Position numbers and translations under genes: made by a program. The notes under the pieces were generated by a model that saw only the letters and a program-made list of their open reading frames with translations, did not search any database and had not been told where the DNA came from. This document shows positions 7,854 to 16,206 of a DNA stretch of 64,000 nt, in pieces (position 1 is the first letter of the stretch; each line of letters begins with the position of its first letter). The DNA is from an uncultured Oscillospiraceae bacterium (GTDB lineage Bacteria; Bacillota; Clostridia; Oscillospirales; Acutalibacteraceae), in assembly GCA_900541905.1 (NCBI GenBank), contig UQLQ01000003.1:84709-148708 (forward strand). The letters run 5' to 3'.

Positions 7854-9803
7854 CTAATCCTTCTGATAAAACTCGCATTCGTATCCGTCCGCCCGGAGCT
7901 TCAGCCCTTTCGCCCAGGGCGGCGTCCTTCCCATCTGTTCGCACACCGCTGCAACCGACATCCGTCGGTCGGCCTCGATGATAATCTCGTCATGCACATG
8001 GGCGACAATGGAGCAGTTTTTTAAGGTCTGCATGGCATAGCAAAGAATATCGCGGGCGGTACCCTGGACGATGTTCTCTACAAACTTGGGGCCATAGCTT
8101 TCCAGCCGTTCCCTTTTCTTCGTACCGCCCACACCCATGTAAGTCACCGACTCCCCGCCAAACTGGTTCTCTCCGATCCTCGGTTTCACATAGGCAAGCC
8201 GCCGGCCGGAAGGAAGCGTGATAAAGAGCATAGCACTCCGGTAATCAAAATGGAGCCCGTGTGTCTCCGTGGGGACTCTCTGCCTGATACAGTCCTTCAC
8301 TGCCCGGTCTACATCCCACCAGAAACGGACGATATTGGGATTTGCCTCTCTCCAGCTGTCCACCAGGGGCTGCAGTTCCTCCTCCGTCATTCCTGCCTCC
8401 AATGCACCCATTGCTTTCAGCGCACCGACGCTTCCGCCGTACCCGCAGGATAAAGTGGCTTGTTTCCCCTTTTGACGCAACTCTGCGTTCTCCCCATGCT
8501 TTTCCACCCTGCAGTGGAACATACGGGCAGCAGTCTCACAGTAAATGTCTCCGCCTTTTTCAAAGACCTCCAATACCCATTTCTCTCCAGCGAACCAGGC
8601 CAGTACCCTTGCTTCGATGGCGGAGAAATCCGCTACGATGAGTTTCCTGCCATCCTGCGGCACAAATGCCGTGCGGATCAACTGTGATAGGGTATCTGGG
8701 ATATCTTCGTAGAGCAAGGAAAGGGCTTCGTAATTACCACTCCGCACCAGAGCCCGTGCCTGTGCCAGATCTGGCATGGTATTCTTATACAGATTTTGCA
8801 ACTGGATCAGCCGCCCGGAGAACCGGCCGGTGCGGTTGGCCCCGTAAAACTGGAACATTCCATGGGCCCGGCTGTCGGCGCAGACCGCGTTCTCCATTGC
8901 CGTGTATTTCTTCACGCTGCTCTTAGCGAGCTGCTGCCGGAGGGAGAGAACCTCCCGGAGCGGCCCCGGCGCGGTCTTAAGCAATTCCGCCACTGCCTTT
9001 TTCCCCAGGGTGTCCGTTTCCAGCCCGTGGTCTGCCAGCCACTGTTTCATCTGCTGTACGGAATTCGGGTTTTCCAGTTCCGTCAGTTCCCGCATAGCGG
9101 CGGTCAGCCGTTCACGGGAACGGGCATCCATGGCGATGGCCTGCCGGACCAGTTCCATATCCACGCCGATTCCCCGGTCATTGATCTCCTGGTCGAGATG
9201 GTATTCTTCCCAGATGGTATCCGGTACCGGAAAATTGGAGAGCCTTTTCTGTATCTGCATTTCCGTCTCCACATCCCGGAGGTTATATGCCTTGAACCGT
9301 TCCCATTTCTCCGGGTCATGCTCCGGCAAGTTCCGCATCCTGCCTCCGTTTGCTTTGGTCGGTCTGCAGGGGACACAGAAATAGCGGATCAGGTCTTTGC
9401 CCTCCGTCAACTTCTGCTTCTCCAGCCCCAGCACTACGCCCACGCTTTCCAGGGAACGGGGAAGGCCCAGTGTTGAGGCCCACACCATAGAGCAGCGCCA
9501 GGATTCCGGAGCAAGATAGTCACCGGCCGGATAGCCGAGGAGCCGTGAGAGACAAATCCGTTCAAATTGCGAGTTGTATGACCACTTCTCTACAGTTTCA
9601 TCTTCCAGCGCATCCAGAATCTCTTGCGGGAGTTTCTCCCCACAGGCAAGGTCGGTCACCTGTACCGCCCCGCCATCGATGGAATATGCGGCAAGCAGGA
9701 TTTCAAAATCTTCGCTCTCGCAGTATCGGTACACCCCACATTTCGTAAGATCCACACTGCTGTACGTTTCCAAATCCCATGATATAGATTTCAAGTTTAT
9801 CAT
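7854..9803 (-). CDS. Phage family A DNA polymerase
   Basis: A 649-residue DNA polymerase with an N-terminal 3'-5' exonuclease (DLETYS near residue 10, later YNSQFE) and a polymerase domain carrying motif A (DFSAIEARVLAWFAGE), motif B (RQKGKQATLSCGYGG) and motif C (HVHDEIIIE). It lacks a 5'-3' exonuclease domain, as is usual for phage versions. The start is uncertain: ATG at 9803 is only a few bases from GGGAG, and a TTG three codons later has better spacing. It is the replicative polymerase of the prophage. Confidence 0.93.
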   Translation of the reverse strand: MINLKSISWDLETYSSVDLTKCGVYRYCESEDFEILLAAYSIDGGAVQVTDLACGEKLPQEILDALEDETVEKWSYNSQFERICLSRLLGYPAGDYLAPESWRCSMVWASTLGLPRSLESVGVVLGLEKQKLTEGKDLIRYFCVPCRPTKANGGRMRNLPEHDPEKWERFKAYNLRDVETEMQIQKRLSNFPVPDTIWEEYHLDQEINDRGIGVDMELVRQAIAMDARSRERLTAAMRELTELENPNSVQQMKQWLADHGLETDTLGKKAVAELLKTAPGPLREVLSLRQQLAKSSVKKYTAMENAVCADSRAHGMFQFYGANRTGRFSGRLIQLQNLYKNTMPDLAQARALVRSGNYEALSLLYEDIPDTLSQLIRTAFVPQDGRKLIVADFSAIEARVLAWFAGEKWVLEVFEKGGDIYCETAARMFHCRVEKHGENAELRQKGKQATLSCGYGGSVGALKAMGALEAGMTEEELQPLVDSWREANPNIVRFWWDVDRAVKDCIRQRVPTETHGLHFDYRSAMLFITLPSGRRLAYVKPRIGENQFGGESVTYMGVGGTKKRERLESYGPKFVENIVQGTARDILCYAMQTLKNCSIVAHVHDEIIIEADRRMSVAAVCEQMGRTPPWAKGLKLRADGYECEFYQKD

Positions 9804-9869
9804 CTCCCTTCACCGCCTTAAGGGCGGCAGGGGTATTCCCCCGCCACCCGATATCGGCAGTTTCATGCG

Positions 9870-10433
9870 TCAGGAGAGGAAATCCTCATCCTCCTCTGCA
9901 AAATCATCCTCCGGACGGGACTTTCCGCCTAACGGTTCTCCGTCCCGGATCTTCTGCAGGTTATTCAGCCCACAGGCAATCCCTTTATTTCCATTGGAAT
10001 TGAAGGCATAGAAGTTGATGCTCGCCCTGCCGTACACACCGCTGTAAACCTCGGAAGTATCCAGGATCGGCTGGCGGTCCGCATCCACAATGCCCGGAGC
10101 CGTGGCGCTGTTAGCATTGACGAAATAGGCGTTTGCGTAGGCTTCATCGTCCGGGCGTTCCGCATCCCCGTCACGGAGCGGCGTCTTTAGGACGGAAAGT
10201 GCCGGGACACTCCTGCCATTGCCCTTCAACTTTGCCTCGCCTTCTTTGTAGGCGGCTTCGATGGCTGCCTTAATCTTATTGATGGTCACTGTATCCGACT
10301 TAGGGATGATCAGGCTGACACTGTATTTTGGAGTGCCACCGTTGATAGACTTGGGCTGCCATACGTTGCAGTAGCTCCATCTGGTATTGGGGCCGGTAAT
10401 CACTTTCATCGGGTTCTTGACTTTATTTGACAT
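9870..10433 (-). CDS. DUF2815 phage single-stranded DNA-binding protein
   Basis: A 187-residue protein of the DUF2815 type, functionally related to T7 gp2.5-like ssDNA-binding proteins. Family features include VITGPNTRWSYCNVWQPK at the start, VSLIIPKSD, and a C-terminal highly acidic tail (EDDFAEEDEDFLS) typical of ssDNA-binding proteins that recruit partners. The start at 10433 follows GAGGAGGAAACC. It sits between the polymerase and the DUF2800 protein, the usual order in Firmicutes phages. Confidence 0.85.
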   Translation of the reverse strand: MSNKVKNPMKVITGPNTRWSYCNVWQPKSINGGTPKYSVSLIIPKSDTVTINKIKAAIEAAYKEGEAKLKGNGRSVPALSVLKTPLRDGDAERPDDEAYANAYFVNANSATAPGIVDADRQPILDTSEVYSGVYGRASINFYAFNSNGNKGIACGLNNLQKIRDGEPLGGKSRPEDDFAEEDEDFLS

Positions 10434-10446
10434 TCTGGTTTCCTCC

Positions 10447-11565
10447 TCAATCTTTAAAATCATTCTGCGCCGTATTCATAGGCTGCCGCTTATCAGACAG
10501 CGGTACCAAGACGGGCTTGCCCTGGGGCTTTTCAATCAGGCCGCCCAGCAGCTCGTCAAATTTCTTTTTGCCCAGGAGCTTCTGCATCTCCGTAAGACCA
10601 AGTATCTTTTTAGCATAGGGGTCATACCCTGCCTGGGAAACGGCATCGGCCACTGCGTCCTCGCTGATGTACCGGCGGTTGGAGCGTCCCTCCACCACTT
10701 TATAGCCAGGATACTCTGTCCCGCTGAGTGCCTGCCGGAGCGCATATTCCTTCACATCCGCTGCCCAGGCAGTCAGTTCATCCGCCTTGTCCAGGATGGC
10801 GGCGATCTCCGCTTCCTCCAATGTGTCCGGCATTTCAAAATCGTATTTTGCCAGTTCCAGGTTGTACTCTGCCCTCTTCCGGCAGACCGCCTTTGCCTTG
10901 CAGAATCGGCACCAGTCCCCGCAGGCAAACTCCCCACTGCCCTCATAGGCCAGCTTCGCTTTATAGGTCAGGTCCTTGTGCGCCCACTGCAAAAGATCAT
11001 CTTTTGCCATGATGCAGACACTCACGTTATCCCGGCGTGGCTGGAAGATGGTCATGCGGACAGTATCAATATCATAGATACCGTCAAACAGTTCCAGAGC
11101 GCCCAGGGCATACAGCATCATCTGGGGATTTTCTACGGCGGACACCTCCACGCCTTTCCCGTGCTTATAATCCACGATGTCCAGGGTGCCGTCTGCAATG
11201 ATGACGCAGTCGCCGGTTCCGAAGCCGTCTTTGACGAAACGTGAAAAGTCCAGCCGCTGCTCAATCAGCACTACCGGGTCCCTGCAGGTTTTCTTTGCGC
11301 CTTCCACCAGTTCCAGCACATAGGCCGTATAGTCCAAGGCACACTGCTCCATTTCTTCGTTGTAAAAGGAAAGGTTCTCTGTTGGGTCAGCAGCATCCAT
11401 GCCAAGCGCCCGTCTTAGCTTGTATTCGCACAGGCTGTGGGCGTCCGTCCCTTCCTGGGCATATCCACTGCCCGTATCTTCATACTTCTCACAAAGCCTT
11501 GCGGAGGGCGGGCAGTTCAGCCACCGATGGCTGGAGGAGGCGGAAAGCAATGCGTGTTTTCCCAT
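10447..11565 (-). CDS. DUF2800 family protein (PD-(D/E)xK nuclease-like)
   Basis: A 372-residue phage protein of the DUF2800 type. It opens with ALLSASSSHRWLNCPPSARL and contains GTLDIVDYKHGKG, the D-(x)n-ExK-like nuclease core (here D..DYKHGKG), and a cluster of cysteines (CGDWCRFCKAKAVC) resembling the iron-sulfur cysteines of RecB/Cas4-like nucleases. A role in phage recombination or end processing is inferred. The ATG at 11565 shares its A with the TGA of the upstream gene, and GGAGGTGCTGTG precedes it. Confidence 0.82.
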   Translation of the reverse strand: MGKHALLSASSSHRWLNCPPSARLCEKYEDTGSGYAQEGTDAHSLCEYKLRRALGMDAADPTENLSFYNEEMEQCALDYTAYVLELVEGAKKTCRDPVVLIEQRLDFSRFVKDGFGTGDCVIIADGTLDIVDYKHGKGVEVSAVENPQMMLYALGALELFDGIYDIDTVRMTIFQPRRDNVSVCIMAKDDLLQWAHKDLTYKAKLAYEGSGEFACGDWCRFCKAKAVCRKRAEYNLELAKYDFEMPDTLEEAEIAAILDKADELTAWAADVKEYALRQALSGTEYPGYKVVEGRSNRRYISEDAVADAVSQAGYDPYAKKILGLTEMQKLLGKKKFDELLGGLIEKPQGKPVLVPLSDKRQPMNTAQNDFKD

Positions 11566-11927
11566 CACAGCACCTCCGCTTCCGCAAGGAGCGCCGGGTA
11601 CTCCGCCGGGTCAATGTCCGACAGCTTATCGGCACCATGCTTGATTAGGAGCGCCTTTACTTCCGATGTGTGTCCGGCACGGGACTTCTCTGCCAGAGCC
11701 GCCCGCACCTGTTCCAGCGTCAGCGGCTTTGGCTCTGGCTTCTCCACTGGTGGCTCCACTTGCTTTGCAGCATTTTTCTTTTCTGGTTTCTGAGCCGGCT
11801 TTTCCTCCGTGGTTTGGTCCGGCTGCTCCTGTCCGCCCTGTGCGACAGCGTCCGCCACCGCCTGCAAACTGTCTGCCAGGGAACGGAGATCGGATACCAC
11901 GTCCAGAAGAAGTTTCATCTTACTCAT
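11565..11927 (-). CDS. Phage hypothetical protein with proline/lysine-rich linker
   Basis: A 120-residue protein with two parts. The N-terminal helical segment is MSKMKLLLDVVSDLRSLADS; a charged P/K/E-rich linker follows (about residues 40-75); then comes a small helical domain (LTLEQVRAALAEKSRAGHT...LLIKHGADKLSDIDPAEYPALLAEA). Proteins of this kind occur next to DUF2800 in Clostridia phages. The C-terminal domain resembles the small domain near the SSB/recombination genes of such phages, but no function is known to me. The start at 11927 follows GGAGGGCTGGCGC. Confidence 0.7.
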   Translation of the reverse strand: MSKMKLLLDVVSDLRSLADSLQAVADAVAQGGQEQPDQTTEEKPAQKPEKKNAAKQVEPPVEKPEPKPLTLEQVRAALAEKSRAGHTSEVKALLIKHGADKLSDIDPAEYPALLAEAEVL

Positions 11928-12120
11928 GCGCCAGCCCTCCTTCCGCAACCTCCCGGATGGACAGTTCTTCCACCGTACTGCCCGGAACGATGACCGTCAG
12001 CCTGACCTTGTCGCCCAGCAGAAAACGCATGAACCGCTCCCGCACAGACACATTCCGCACACTGACCGCACCACTGTTCACAGGCTTTTTTGAAACACGG
12101 ATCTGCAATGTGTGTTTCAT
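11920..12120 (-). CDS. Small phage hypothetical protein
   Basis: A 66-residue protein with a beta-rich pattern (LQIRVSKK, SVRNVSVRERFMRFLLGD, VRLTVIVPGSTVEELSI). It is preceded by GAGGTGATGAG and overlaps the next gene by 8 bases, both of which support translation. No domain recognised. It is part of the early phage operon between the sigma-like gene and the DUF2800 module. Confidence 0.6.
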   Translation of the reverse strand: MKHTLQIRVSKKPVNSGAVSVRNVSVRERFMRFLLGDKVRLTVIVPGSTVEELSIREVAEGGLAHE

Positions 12121-12202
12121 CTCATCACCTCTGCTTTCTGAAGGACGGTATCGGGATGTCCTTCAACATACGGAGATTGGAAGGCTGTTTTGAGGGGGTA
12201 TC

Positions 12203-12589
12203 TCAGAAATATTTCAAAAACTTTTTTCTGGCCCCTTCGATGGATTCCCGGATGGACTTGATATCCTTGCCCTCCCTGCGGGCGATCTCCCGGAGGGATC
12301 CCCCTTCGGCCAGCATCAGCAGCCTGCGCCGCTGTACTTCTGAGAGCTGCTCGAACGCCTTTTTGATCCGCTGGTTTTCAACCTGCAGAAAAAGTTCTGT
12401 CTCCGGAGTACTGCCGTCCGCATAATCCTCGCCTTCATATTCCGCCGCATCCAGGGAATAGCAATGGTACCGCTCCTTCCGGTCCTGATTGCTTTCCTCC
12501 CGTCTGGAATCCAGAATCAAGTTTCCGATTTCTTCTCTGACCTCTACGTCAGAAGTCTCACCATTTGCAAATGTGTAATTGATTTTCAA
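12203..12589 (-). CDS. RNA polymerase sigma-70-like phage regulator
   Basis: A 128-residue protein. Its C-terminal half has a sigma region 4-like HTH (AFEQLSEVQRRRLLMLAEGGSLREIARREGKDIKSI). The N-terminus (LKINYTFANGE) is shared with small sigma-like proteins of Clostridia mobile elements. The start is a TTG at 12589 with GGAG 8 bases in front; the longer reading frame to 12703 would run through a strong hairpin and is rejected. It is the first gene of the phage block in transcription order and may control it. Confidence 0.65.
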   Translation of the reverse strand: MKINYTFANGETSDVEVREEIGNLILDSRREESNQDRKERYHCYSLDAAEYEGEDYADGSTPETELFLQVENQRIKKAFEQLSEVQRRRLLMLAEGGSLREIARREGKDIKSIRESIEGARKKFLKYF

Positions 12590-12636
12590 TTTGCCGTTCT
12601 CCTTTCGGAGCCCGGCAGGCGGCACCTGAGCCGCTA

Positions 12637-12686
12637 AAATAAAAAAGAGCCTGACAAGCAGCACAAAAGTGCCGCTTGCCAGGCTC
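12637..12686 (-). terminator. Strong intrinsic terminator before the first phage gene
   Basis: An 18-bp stem (arms 12647-12664 and 12669-12686; two positions pair only as G-U in RNA) with a TTTT loop is followed on the minus strand by TTTTTTATTTT. It has no T-run in the plus direction. It lies only 47 bases before the TTG start at 12589. It either ends the upstream zinc-ribbon transcript or acts as an attenuator of the phage operon. Confidence 0.85.
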
Positions 12687-12909
12687 AATGTCGTCTCCAT
12701 CATCTTTCAGATGGTATCATGAGGGTTTAACCGATAACTAAGGAATGAAATTTCCCCCTCGTGCATCATGCTCAAACAAACGAATGATCCTTGTCCCGAT
12801 TTAGCTATCCGTTTCCCTATCCCATATACATTCCTTATGGGACTTGCCGTATTACCGTAGCGCCTCGGTCAGCTCCCTGCGTAAACATTTGGAGCGAATC
12901 AGATTTCCT

Positions 12910-13113
12910 CTATTCAGTTTTAATTACCCCGATTTCTGAACTGCAATGCCTGCACTTTATCACGAAATCGGGATTACAGTTCCTTGTCGGGGTAACCAAC
13001 TGTGCTTTTGTATTTACAGATGCATCCAATAGCCTGTGTCCGCATTTTGGACATAGAATGGATCTCCTTTTCTTCTCTAGTCCATTGGCCTGTACCTCCT
13101 TCTTTCTTTGCAT
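12910..13113 (-). CDS. Small zinc-ribbon protein of mobile elements
   Basis: A 67-residue protein with two CxxC pairs (CPKCGHRLLDAS and CRHCSSEIG) about 30 residues apart, so a zinc ribbon. The basic N-terminus contains RKKEVQANGLEKKRR. Similar small Cys-rich proteins are common cargo in Firmicutes integrative elements; a nucleic acid-binding role is inferred only from the fold. Start taken at ATG 13113 after AGGAG with a 10-base spacer, which is not strong. An upstream in-frame ATG at 13149 is the alternative. Confidence 0.55.
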   Translation of the reverse strand: MQRKKEVQANGLEKKRRSILCPKCGHRLLDASVNTKAQLVTPTRNCNPDFVIKCRHCSSEIGVIKTE

Positions 13114-13186
13114 ATCACATACACTCCTTTCTTGGCTGCTATCCGGCATTCAGGGGTAGGGAGTATATGAATCATCTTGATTCCTT

Positions 13187-13996
13187 TTATTTTACAAGTT
13201 CTGTCAGCCAGGGAGCTATCGGCCTTGATATTACTCTGGCATTCAAATAAGCCATTTCCAGTGTCAGGCATGTATTACCCAAATAATATCCTTCCATAAC
13301 TGTCAGTGTCAGGGCAAGATCAGGCTTTTTCTCATTCGTCAGATATATCGGGAGAAGATACTGCATCTTTCCCTGATACCCTTGCGGCACTATAAGCCCC
13401 GGCTCAACTACTGTCTTTCTCCTGCCAAGTTCCACTGCCGTTTCAAATAAAAGTGGCAGATTCCTGGCTTTACGGATTTTCGCTGGAATACGCTCCAGAT
13501 TTTCTGTGTCTCCCAATATGTGTTCCACGTTGACCCTGATAGGCCAGTCTGGTTGAAAACCTGCGCCGTTCTGCGCCATATAGTAGGAGGGCATCTGCGG
13601 CAATGGCTGCACATATTTCAGAAACGGTGACAGTTCATCGCAGAATCCCCTGAAGTACCAATCTTTCATCGAAGTCTTTTTATGGTTCCGATCAAAGCAG
13701 GCATAAATCCCTTTGTATCGGGATGTGTATAATCCTGTATGAAAACAGGCACACTCATTTTCCACATGAAAATAACTTGCCGCTTTCCTGGCATCCCTTT
13801 CTGAATTAAAATCAATGCTCTGCTTTCGGAAAACAATATGTATGTACCGCTCCAGTATGGGGGTATCCTCATTTTTCGTCTTATAAATTGGCTTCTTGAA
13901 CCGCCATGGCTCCGGCAGAGCCAGTTTCGACAACTCATCCAATTGTCCGTACCAGTCCGGCACATAAGCAAAATCAAATAAATCCGTTTCTATCAT
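13187..13996 (-). CDS. DUF3825 family protein
   Basis: A 269-residue protein matching what I know of DUF3825: DFAYVPDWYGQLDELSKLA at the start, ERYIHIVFRKQ, CFHTGLYTSRYKGIYACF, WPIRVNVEHILGD, and EPGLIVPQGYQGKMQYLLPIYL near the end. The function is unknown; related proteins occur in mobile elements and near nucleic-acid-related domains. Start chosen at 13996 after AAAGGAACATAAGA. It probably forms a transcription unit with the zinc-ribbon gene 73 bases downstream, followed by the terminator at 12637. Confidence 0.7.
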   Translation of the reverse strand: MIETDLFDFAYVPDWYGQLDELSKLALPEPWRFKKPIYKTKNEDTPILERYIHIVFRKQSIDFNSERDARKAASYFHVENECACFHTGLYTSRYKGIYACFDRNHKKTSMKDWYFRGFCDELSPFLKYVQPLPQMPSYYMAQNGAGFQPDWPIRVNVEHILGDTENLERIPAKIRKARNLPLLFETAVELGRRKTVVEPGLIVPQGYQGKMQYLLPIYLTNEKKPDLALTLTVMEGYYLGNTCLTLEMAYLNARVISRPIAPWLTELVK

Positions 13997-14422
13997 TCTT
14001 ATGTTCCTTTCATAACAATCTGTATTTTCCACCGTCCAATCTCTTCCAATGGCACTCTATCTCATGTATTCATATAACTGACTATTATTTCTATGGTCCC
14101 ATTTCTTCCTCACTCCTTTCCCGTGTCCCATACTCCCTGAAATACAAAATAGGGAAAAGGCGTTCCTGCAGACACCACTGCATTCACGCCTTTTCCCTAT
14201 GTGAGATAATAATTTTGTGGAAGTATGGCTCTTCCATACTATTGATGGTGCAGTTCTCTACGGATACTGCCTGAATTTTTTTAACCGTAAAACCACTCCT
14301 CTATCCATCAAAAACATCTCCATTCTTCCAGCAAGTATGGTTGTACCATTCTCAAAAAGTCTTGTATCGCCATTTTTACTTTTCAAAGGTATGGCACTAA
14401 CATACTTACAGGAGGTGATATC
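13997..14422. other. Intergenic region between DUF3825 and XRE genes, with hairpin
   Basis: No convincing gene. It contains a 15-bp perfect inverted repeat (arms 14149-14163 and 14186-14200, 22-base loop). On the minus strand the repeat is followed by TTTTGTATTTC, so it may be a weak terminator, or a regulatory hairpin between the divergent units. The XRE gene's promoter should lie near the right end of this stretch, but I see no clear -35/-10 pair. Confidence 0.5.
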
Positions 14423-14767
14423 ATGGCTATTCATCCAAGACAGTTCGGCATCGTGCTGAAAAATGCACGAATGGATAAAAAACTCACACAAGCAGAATTA
14501 GCTGAAATACTGGATATTTCTTTACCATATCTCAAAGACCTGGAGCGCTTCCGGAACAATCCGAGCTACGATGTCTTCGAAAAAGTAATCCGCTACTTCA
14601 ACCTGTCAGCAGATACTGTTATCTATCCAAACGAGAATCTGACCAATACTACATATCAGCAGATTGAGCGTCTACTTACACGCTGTGATGAAGGGCAACT
14701 CCGTGTCATCCTTGCCACCACAGAAGCGTTGCTGTCCGAGAGTGAAATGCCTTCAGATTCAGAGTAA
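14423..14767 (+). CDS. XRE-family transcriptional regulator
   Basis: A 114-residue protein with an N-terminal helix-turn-helix of the XRE/Cro type (about residues 8-62: FGIVLKNARMDKKLTQAELAEIL, ISLPYLKDLER) and a helical C-terminus that probably mediates dimerisation. AGGAGGTGATATC precedes the ATG. It is the only plus-strand gene in the accessory block and is a candidate repressor of the element. Its stop is followed by the hairpin at 14822. Confidence 0.85.
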   Translation: MAIHPRQFGIVLKNARMDKKLTQAELAEILDISLPYLKDLERFRNNPSYDVFEKVIRYFNLSADTVIYPNENLTNTTYQQIERLLTRCDEGQLRVILATTEALLSESEMPSDSE

Positions 14768-14821
14768 CAGATAAAGGCGGTATTCAGGCGGTGTTTACAT
14801 CACATTTTTCCTGTAATTTTC

Positions 14822-14865
14822 AAGGCTCATCCCTGCACCGGAATCCTCCTGCAAAAATGAGCCTT
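14822..14865. terminator. Bidirectional-type hairpin between convergent genes
   Basis: Inverted repeat AAGGCTCAT (14822-14830) and ATGAGCCTT (14857-14865), followed by TT on the plus strand and preceded by A-rich sequence. It lies between the XRE gene and the convergent gene ending at 14870, so it can end both transcripts. Confidence 0.6.
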
Positions 14866-14869
14866 TTCG

Positions 14870-15205
14870 TCACTGTATCTGTTTAATCAATTCCTCTGGA
14901 GATATCTCCTGCCGGAAAAGTCCCAGACCGCTTAATAGAAGGATGCAGTCTACATATCCTTGACAGTATGCCTTCTGCCCCTCCATAGAATTCATATCTT
15001 CCAGCTTTGCCATCCACTCCAACAGCGTTTGCCACTGATCTTCAGGAAGACTACGAACTATCTCCTCACACGTTTCACGCATCTCCTCTAATTCCTGCTG
15101 TGTATCTCTATATCCCGGCACCTCAACTGCGGTGTCCCTCGTCACATTTTCACAACGAAGCTTATTCAAAAAACATCCAACCTGTTCCCATACTTTGTTC
15201 TGCAT
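14870..15205 (-). CDS. Hypothetical helical protein of accessory region
   Basis: A 111-residue acidic, mostly helical protein (KVWEQVGCFLNKLRCENVT, then QELEEMRETCEEIVRSLPEDQW and YCQGYVDCILLLSGLGLF). No domain recognised. The second helical segment is amphipathic and could mediate dimers. The start at 15205 follows GGAGGAATGGAAT; an in-frame start at 15301 would include unrelated hydrophobic sequence. It sits between an XRE repressor and an orphan winged-helix regulator, so it may belong to the control region of the element. Confidence 0.6.
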   Translation of the reverse strand: MQNKVWEQVGCFLNKLRCENVTRDTAVEVPGYRDTQQELEEMRETCEEIVRSLPEDQWQTLLEWMAKLEDMNSMEGQKAYCQGYVDCILLLSGLGLFRQEISPEELIKQIQ

Positions 15206-15282
15206 ATTCCATTCCTCCAGTCTGCTAATTATTATTAATATATCCGCAGATATTACACCATACCAAACCCTACTCGTTCCTA

Positions 15283-15340
15283 AAAAAGGAATAGGCAGCA
15301 TTCCAAGCGTTACGCTTCAGAACACTGCCTATTCCTTTTT
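15283..15340 (-). terminator. Terminator overlapping the end of the winged-helix gene
   Basis: A 16-bp stem (arms 15283-15298 and 15325-15340) with a further short inner repeat. The minus strand runs on into TTTTTTAGG. The stop codon of the gene at 15329 lies inside the stem. Confidence 0.75.
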
Positions 15341-15757
15341 TACCATATTCATTCGATAACCAACCCCTCGTACAGTCTGGATATACTCAGGCCGGCTAGG
15401 GTCATCTTCAATTTTCTTTCGAAGGCGGCGGATATGGGAAGTGATGTTGCTGTCATCCCGGAGATACTCCCCATTCCAGACGAAGTTATAAATTTGTTCT
15501 TTAGAAAGAATGCTACCTTGATGAAGAGCCAGTACATACAGAATTCGGAACTCAATATTTGTCAGTCTCACTTCCTGATCTCGTTTCAAAACTTTATGCT
15601 GCTCCGACTGAATATATAATTCGCCGATTCGCATTGGTTCCTGCTCTTTTAATAATGTTTTATCCACACAAATATCTGATTCTCCTACGATTTTCATTAT
15701 TTTGTCATATATAATTTTTTCTGATTCATCCAACGAAAGTACAATCAGCTTTCCCAC
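15329..15757 (-). CDS. Orphan OmpR/PhoB-type winged-helix regulator without receiver domain
   Basis: The last 95 residues form a complete OmpR-type DNA-binding domain (VRLTNIEFRILYVLALHQGSIL, EQIYNFVW, DDSNITSHIRRLRKKIED, YIQTVRGVGYRM). The N-terminal part (LIVLSLDESEKIIYDKIMKIVG) is too short for a receiver domain and lacks the phospho-acceptor aspartate. Such receiver-less regulators are found in mobile elements of Clostridia. The start is uncertain: GTG at 15757 has AGGTGA in front, while the ATG at 15787 has no ribosome binding site. Confidence 0.7.
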   Translation of the reverse strand: MGKLIVLSLDESEKIIYDKIMKIVGESDICVDKTLLKEQEPMRIGELYIQSEQHKVLKRDQEVRLTNIEFRILYVLALHQGSILSKEQIYNFVWNGEYLRDDSNITSHIRRLRKKIEDDPSRPEYIQTVRGVGYRMNMVKKE

Positions 15758-15883
15758 ATACTCACCTCGCTGTGCCGCTAAAATCATAAGAACAAAATTG
15801 CAGTTTCTATTTTATCTTCTCTTTTTGCTCTATAGCCTGGAGTTCAAAATAATTTTTAAACCTTTGTTGTCCAAATACTTTGT

Positions 15884-16090
15884 CTATATTTCCTTAATCA
15901 AATTCAGACTCAGGTCCATACTTTTCAATGCCTGTATCTTCCCCGCAATTAGCGGCAGCCCTTCACTGTAATATCTGTAACCCTATAAGCTCATCTACCT
16001 GCTCCGGAATCAACAGACCAATTTCATTATAATGCCTCAACATGTAGATACTGATTTGAAATAGGACTGAAAATTGTCCTATTTTAACAA
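15884..16090 (-). pseudogene. Decayed merR-family regulator gene
   Basis: Read with frameshift corrections on the minus strand, this region gives a MerR N-terminus: LLKIGQFS, ISIYMLRHYNEIGLLIPEQ, then in another frame GYRYYSEGLP and a helical MDLSLNLIKEI before a stop at 15884. There is at least one shift in the A-run just after the TTG at 16090 and another near 15962. AGGTGG lies in front of the TTG. The gene is also truncated to its DNA-binding domain. A MerR-type promoter still precedes it. Confidence 0.75.
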
Positions 16091-16108
16091 AGAAACCACC
16101 TGCTCTTC

Positions 16109-16139
16109 ATTATAAAACTTCACATTATACGAGAGTCAA
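16109..16139 (-). promoter_or_regulatory. MerR-type promoter with 19-bp spacer
   Basis: On the minus strand: -35 TTGACT (16139-16134), a 19-base spacer, and -10 TATAAT (16114-16109). The 19-base spacing is the hallmark of promoters activated by MerR proteins through DNA distortion. A 10-bp inverted repeat (16128-16137 and 16142-16151) overlaps the -35. It drives the merR pseudogene. Confidence 0.75.
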
Positions 16140-16206
16140 ACGACTCTCGTACTTTGGTAGGTGGCAATTTAAATTGTCATTAGAAAGTTAAATACAAATT
16201 CCGTAT

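Noticed and set aside
14258..14491. 77-codon minus-strand ORF overlapping the XRE gene start
   Set aside because: It overlaps a well-supported gene and its ribosome binding site on the other strand, and has no start signal of its own.
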